Shown here in pieces: positions 60,428 to 64,000 of a DNA stretch of 64,000 nucleotides. The stretch lies in the NCBI GenBank assembly GCA_018881555.1, contig JACAXG010000012.1, positions 9,805,480 to 9,869,479 on the forward strand, in the 5' to 3' direction. Positions within the stretch are counted from its first letter, which is position 1. Each line of letters opens with the position of its first letter. The position numbers and the translations under genes were made by a program. The stretch is from Amblyornis subalaris. Lineage: Eukaryota; Chordata; Aves; Passeriformes; Ptilonorhynchidae. The notes below the pieces were generated by a model, which was given only the letters and a program-made list of their open reading frames with translations, was not told the DNA's origin and did not search any database.

Positions 60428-62318
60428 CTGTATACATATATTTCTATAAAAGAATATAAAAAAGACTGCCCTCCAGTCTTCTGTCTTCTTCTCTATTCTT
60501 ATTAATGCTTAATTTAAACCTTGACATCTAACTCTTCTTCAGCATTCCTGAGTAGGGAAATTAATTTGCGGTTTGTTCTGAAAGCATATCAGCAAATGGA
60601 CATCAGTGCAGATAGCCATTTATTGCTCCAGCAGTGAGGTTAAACAGCTTGTGCTTTTAACTGCATGGCACAAAATATATAAAACTATTTGCTTGAGTTA
60701 TTAATCCAGGATGACCTGGTATAATGTGATAGTAAAAGTTCTTTTCCCAAGGAAGAAAAGTACATGTTCTGCTCAGTACCTCCTGCTGACTCTCTGCTCC
60801 AAGTGAATAAACATACAGCTGAATTCTCCCAGCCAGGTATGATCCAGAAACAAACTCGCAGCACATCTTTGTGTCTGCTAATGTAAATTCTAACTCACAG
60901 AAGTGGCCTACCACCAGCTCTGCAGTCAAAATGCTTGCTCTATCTTGTCAAGAATCAACACAGAATATGCCACAAGCCCAGAAAAATCACCTGGTTTAAC
61001 TCTCTAAAGAATGAAGCACATGGTCTACACTGATACACAATAAAATATCAAATGCAGGAGTGGTGTTTCAGGATCATCCACCATAGATGAAATGGAAGCA
61101 AAAAAGGGAAATCTTGCATGAATTAGACAATAAATATTCTTAAAGACAACTTACAAAGACTAATGTCTACAGAAGCCCAGTAATCTGAATTAGAAGAGTT
61201 TATCTCATCTGAAATAATCTGCTCCTCAGAACATGGAGACACACTCCCTCAGCCTGCAGCTGCTAAACTGTCCAGCAGGTCACCCTAGGAAAATTGCATA
61301 CTGGATTTGAATATTTGTGTGGTTCTTCTGTAACCCAAGGATAGCTCTGTGCCTTTACTCAGAAAGAACATGAAACAGACTTAAAGTCAGCTCAACAGCT
61401 CAATTTATGCTGCATATAGAGAACATTAGCTCTTGACTGTAAAATGCACACTTGGATTTGAATAAGTCAACTTCATCTCAGTATGGTAATAAGGAAAAAG
61501 AGGGTTAACAAAAGATATGGTCACATACCTAAAGCTAAGTTGGGTAATAGGTACCAATACATGAAAAGTCTTTGTCTGGACTCAACTCTCACAGAACAAA
61601 GTAAAAATCACAGAACCTCATGGTTAATCATCGTAATAGAATCTTGATAGTTGCCATTGGCTGAGGAAGAATTTAGACGGTTCAGATCCCTTGATGCACT
61701 TCGATCCTTATGATGTTAAGCTCTGAAGCAGTGCTGAGTTTGGCAAATTGATGACAAAAATCCATTCCTATTCTAATGCTACTTTAGCTTTTCATTCAAG
61801 AAAGGGTTTTGTTGACAGCAAAATTATTTTCTTAGAAAAACACTAAACAAGATGACAAATGCTGTTGTGAACATTCACAGAACTCCAGGAGTAATCAACC
61901 ACAGTTATTCAAACAGGGCTCCTGCAGGAATGGATACAGCTAAAATCTGAAATTTGGCAAGAAGAAAGTCCTCGATAAGAAGCACTTACAGTTGCTCTGG
62001 AGAAAATCTAGTTTCATCAGCGGGATTTATGATCATTTGGAATTGACCGTGTGCAGTAGAACATCTTGTCTGTATGTATGCAATTAAGAGATGCACAGTG
62101 CATAGTTGCCATGCAGTTAGTGTAACATATGCTCCAGTACTTCCAGACGTGACTNCCAAAGTTGGTAGCAAAATCCTGATGTCTTCAACAAGGCCTCAAT
62201 TTTAGTAATATAAAAACTGCTACATGTGAAAGCAGCTGGGGATCTTTCTCTTCACTGCAAAAAAAGTGAGAAAGAGAAGAGGAATCCATACTGAGGCACT
62301 GACTGAAAGACTGGAGAG

Positions 62319-62340
62319 GCTACAAGCACTGGCTTGTAGC
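62319..62340. repeat. 9-bp inverted repeat with ACTG loop
   Basis: GCTACAAGC, loop ACTG, GCTTGTAGC. A stem this long with a short loop is near chance expectation for the window size. It is recorded because it is perfect and compact. Confidence 0.85.
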
Positions 62341-62971
62341 ATTCAGGAGGTAGAATGATGTTGCTACCCAGTCTGTGACCCGCTGTTTGCCTTCTGGCAG
62401 ATGCTTTTGTATTTCTTGCACTTTGCTGGGCACATCTCAATAAGAAATCCTCAGCCTGACCCTTACTAAAGGCATCAGGGCTCTCCTCCTTAGTTCTCCA
62501 TAAGCATTGAGATAATGTGCTTAACATTTAAATCACAAGGCAACATGTACTGTACTCTCTGAAAGAAGAAAGGCTGGATCACTGCACTGGACTGCTGTCA
62601 CATCTTGGCCTTAGGAACTGAAGCTCATACCTGTTTTACATAGAACAGTAAGAGGCTGCCCACTAGTAAGGCAGCGATCTGAGGAGAAGAAATCTTAGTC
62701 CTAACATCAGTTGTGGATCTGAAGCCTCCTTCAGTCTGGGGTGCCAAAAGCCACGGCTGAACTCTGCAAATCACGTCTTTCCCCAGTGACCTATTCTGAA
62801 TGCTGGCACCAAACAGCCCCCACTGGAACTGTGTGCAGTTCCCCACTTGAACTGGCTGATGTGAGCCCATCTCTCATCATGACAAGCCCAGCAGGGGATG
62901 CACAGGTTCATCTGGTGCTCCAGTTTGTCACCAACTCTCCAACCCCACAGACANCAGGACCGTGCTGAAGC

Positions 62972-63020
62972 TTTAGACAAGGCAAACAATTTCAGACAAG
63001 GCAAACAATTTCAGGCAAGG
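62972..63020. repeat. 19-bp tandem repeat, about 2.6 copies
   Basis: TTTAGACAAGGCAAACAAT (62972-62990) is followed by TTCAGACAAGGCAAACAAT (62991-63009), one base different, and a partial third unit TTCAGGCAAGG (63010-63020). The partial unit runs into GTAAGAAC, giving AAGG|TAAG-type sequence that resembles a splice donor. No coding frame passes through it. Confidence 0.9.
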
Positions 63021-64000
63021 TAAGAACAGACTACGTTTTTAGCCAACCAGAACTTATTAATGTGAAGCTTCTAAAAGTTTAGTAGTTTTAACTCCACTGC
63101 TGTGTGCTTTACTGCAGTTTTCTGGAGTCAGGAGAGGAAGTAACAAATTAGCACAAGGGAAAGCATGCTTGCGGCAACATCATGGTGGGAAAAAAAGTCA
63201 TGAACTGCTGGAAATCCACCCAAAAATATTCCTCTGATCTTACAGGATTTTTTAATCTCTGTTCTGGATTCCAGAGGTCTATAATGCAACAAGTTTTGGA
63301 TAGGTCTGCATAACTCTGATGCCAAATTTAAAATGAGATTTTTGATGCTCTCTCCTGTCTAGTTTCCTTTTTACAATCCAGGGATTGGAACATTTTCCTT
63401 CTCACTTTGAACTTGGGATCTCCTGCTTTTAGCAAAACCTGATGAGCTGGGGCCATGGTGGGGATGTAGGCTGGGCACCAGCGGGACACTGCACTCAGAA
63501 AAGCCATCTGGTGTGGCCAGGATCTCTGTGAACCTCAGAGGATGCTGCTCCTCTGGCTCCACAGCTCTTTCCTTTTCCTCCATGAATGTCCTCCAAGAAA
63601 GTGGGTCTGTGCACCAGCTCTTTAACTCCACCTGTAACTCCAGGACCAAGTTGCCTGCTCTGGAGCCAGAGCTGGATGCTCCACAGCTAATCTGAACATC
63701 TGAATTTGAAAGTCCAAAGTTAACATTGTTTAAAAGCAGGTCAGATTCTGTTGAACCACGATAGCCAGCAGGTAATTCAAGTGTGAATCCTCAGGCAAGA
63801 CCGTGGATTTGTGTCATGAAAGTGAATGTAAACACATCACACACCCCCACCCCAAGGAAGGTTATGGGGAACACAGGCTGGCTTCTTCTCCACACAGCAG
63901 TTGTTGAAACATCACTGCAAGGTCATGGACAACATTCCAGCTCATTGACACTGCAGATAAACACACTTCCTTCCCAAAGAGCCTATGAAAACAGCTGTTC
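63021..64000. other. No gene seen at the right edge
   Basis: Frames of up to 92 codons occur on the minus strand (63649-63371), without a recognised motif. There is a C-rich stretch ACACACCCCCACCCC at 63839-63853. Confidence 0.6.

Larger units (their letters stand above)
59881..62971. other. A-over-T skewed stretch, no gene seen
   Basis: In sampled lines from 60961 to 61620, A clearly exceeds T on the plus strand (for example 28 A against 14 T in 61081-61140), unlike the T-leaning sequence near 57.9-58.5 kb. Frames stay below about 92 codons and stops are frequent in all frames. An old A-rich retroelement or a change in transcription-linked skew could explain it. No retroviral motif was recognised. 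Ns lie at 62155 and 62954. Confidence 0.5.
1..64000. other. Avian-type non-coding nuclear DNA (intron or intergenic)
   Basis: No open frame in the window shows a recognisable protein domain, and the longest ATG- or GTG-initiated frames (about 206 and 176 codons) are close to what chance gives in 64 kb of both strands. Stop codons interrupt every other frame quickly. Recognisable transposable elements are limited to one CR1 3' fragment and one probable DNA-transposon end, the sparse repeat load typical of bird genomes. Whether this is a long intron or intergenic space cannot be decided, because no unambiguous exon of a known gene is visible. A bird origin is inferred from the CR1 tail and low repeat density; a crocodilian or turtle source is less likely but not excluded. 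Confidence 0.75.

Noticed and set aside
62252..62527. 91-codon minus-strand frame as an endogenous retrovirus remnant
   Set aside because: No protease, reverse transcriptase, integrase or envelope motif, and no LTR or primer-binding site could be recognised nearby.
1..64000. CRISPR arrays, operons, prokaryotic promoters, tRNA or rRNA genes
   Set aside because: No regularly spaced repeats, no dense coding, no cloverleaf or rRNA core sequence was seen. The window is eukaryotic in character.

Overview
This 64 kb window reads as ordinary non-coding nuclear DNA from a vertebrate, most likely a bird. The main evidence is one truncated CR1 retrotransposon 3' end at 52291-52376. It has the typical CR1 terminal block and an ATGATNNTATGATTCC-like tail. 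The rest of the window has very few recognisable transposable elements, only short poly-A/T tracts, almost no microsatellites, and depleted CpG apart from two small clusters. Species, chromosome and host gene cannot be named from the sequence alone. There are 31 isolated single N positions and no long gaps.

I recognise no protein-coding gene, rRNA, tRNA, snRNA, known microRNA or CRISPR array. Open frames are short, overlap on both strands and sit mainly in GC-richer blocks (about 3.4-4.1, 6.4-7.0, 23.3-24.1, 47.7-48.3 and 53.1-53.6 kb), as expected by chance. The longest ATG- or GTG-initiated frame is about 206 codons (minus strand, 43425-42805) and resembles no family I know. A few splice-site pairs flank open sequence: 19433-19602 plus, 10137-10192 minus, 3942-4058 plus and 27004-27098 plus. 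They are reported as candidate exons only, because pseudo-exons of this kind are common in long introns and intergenic DNA.

Layout. 0-13 kb alternates GC-richer and AT-rich stretches and holds an 11-bp and a 14-bp tandem repeat. 13-19 kb is moderately AT-rich and contains a 17-bp direct repeat pair. 19-23 kb holds the strongest candidate exon, an AATAAA plus poly-A signature, and two copies of an unidentified roughly 90-bp repeat 2 kb apart. 23.3-24.1 kb is GC-richer, and 24.2-27 kb is AT-rich. 27-43 kb is mixed, with one CpG cluster near 28.5 kb, a probable hAT-like transposon end near 40.63 kb and a second CpG cluster near 43.1 kb. 43-59 kb is mixed, with the CR1 fragment at 52.3 kb and a strong short hairpin at 53.05 kb. 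59.9-62.6 kb shows an excess of A over T on the plus strand in the lines sampled. It is followed by a 19-bp tandem repeat at 63.0 kb.

I looked for a novel system and did not find one that the sequence supports. The best leads are the unidentified repeat pair, the open candidate exon at 19.4 kb, and the CpG clusters and repeated motif that could mark regulatory elements. All need comparative or transcript data.
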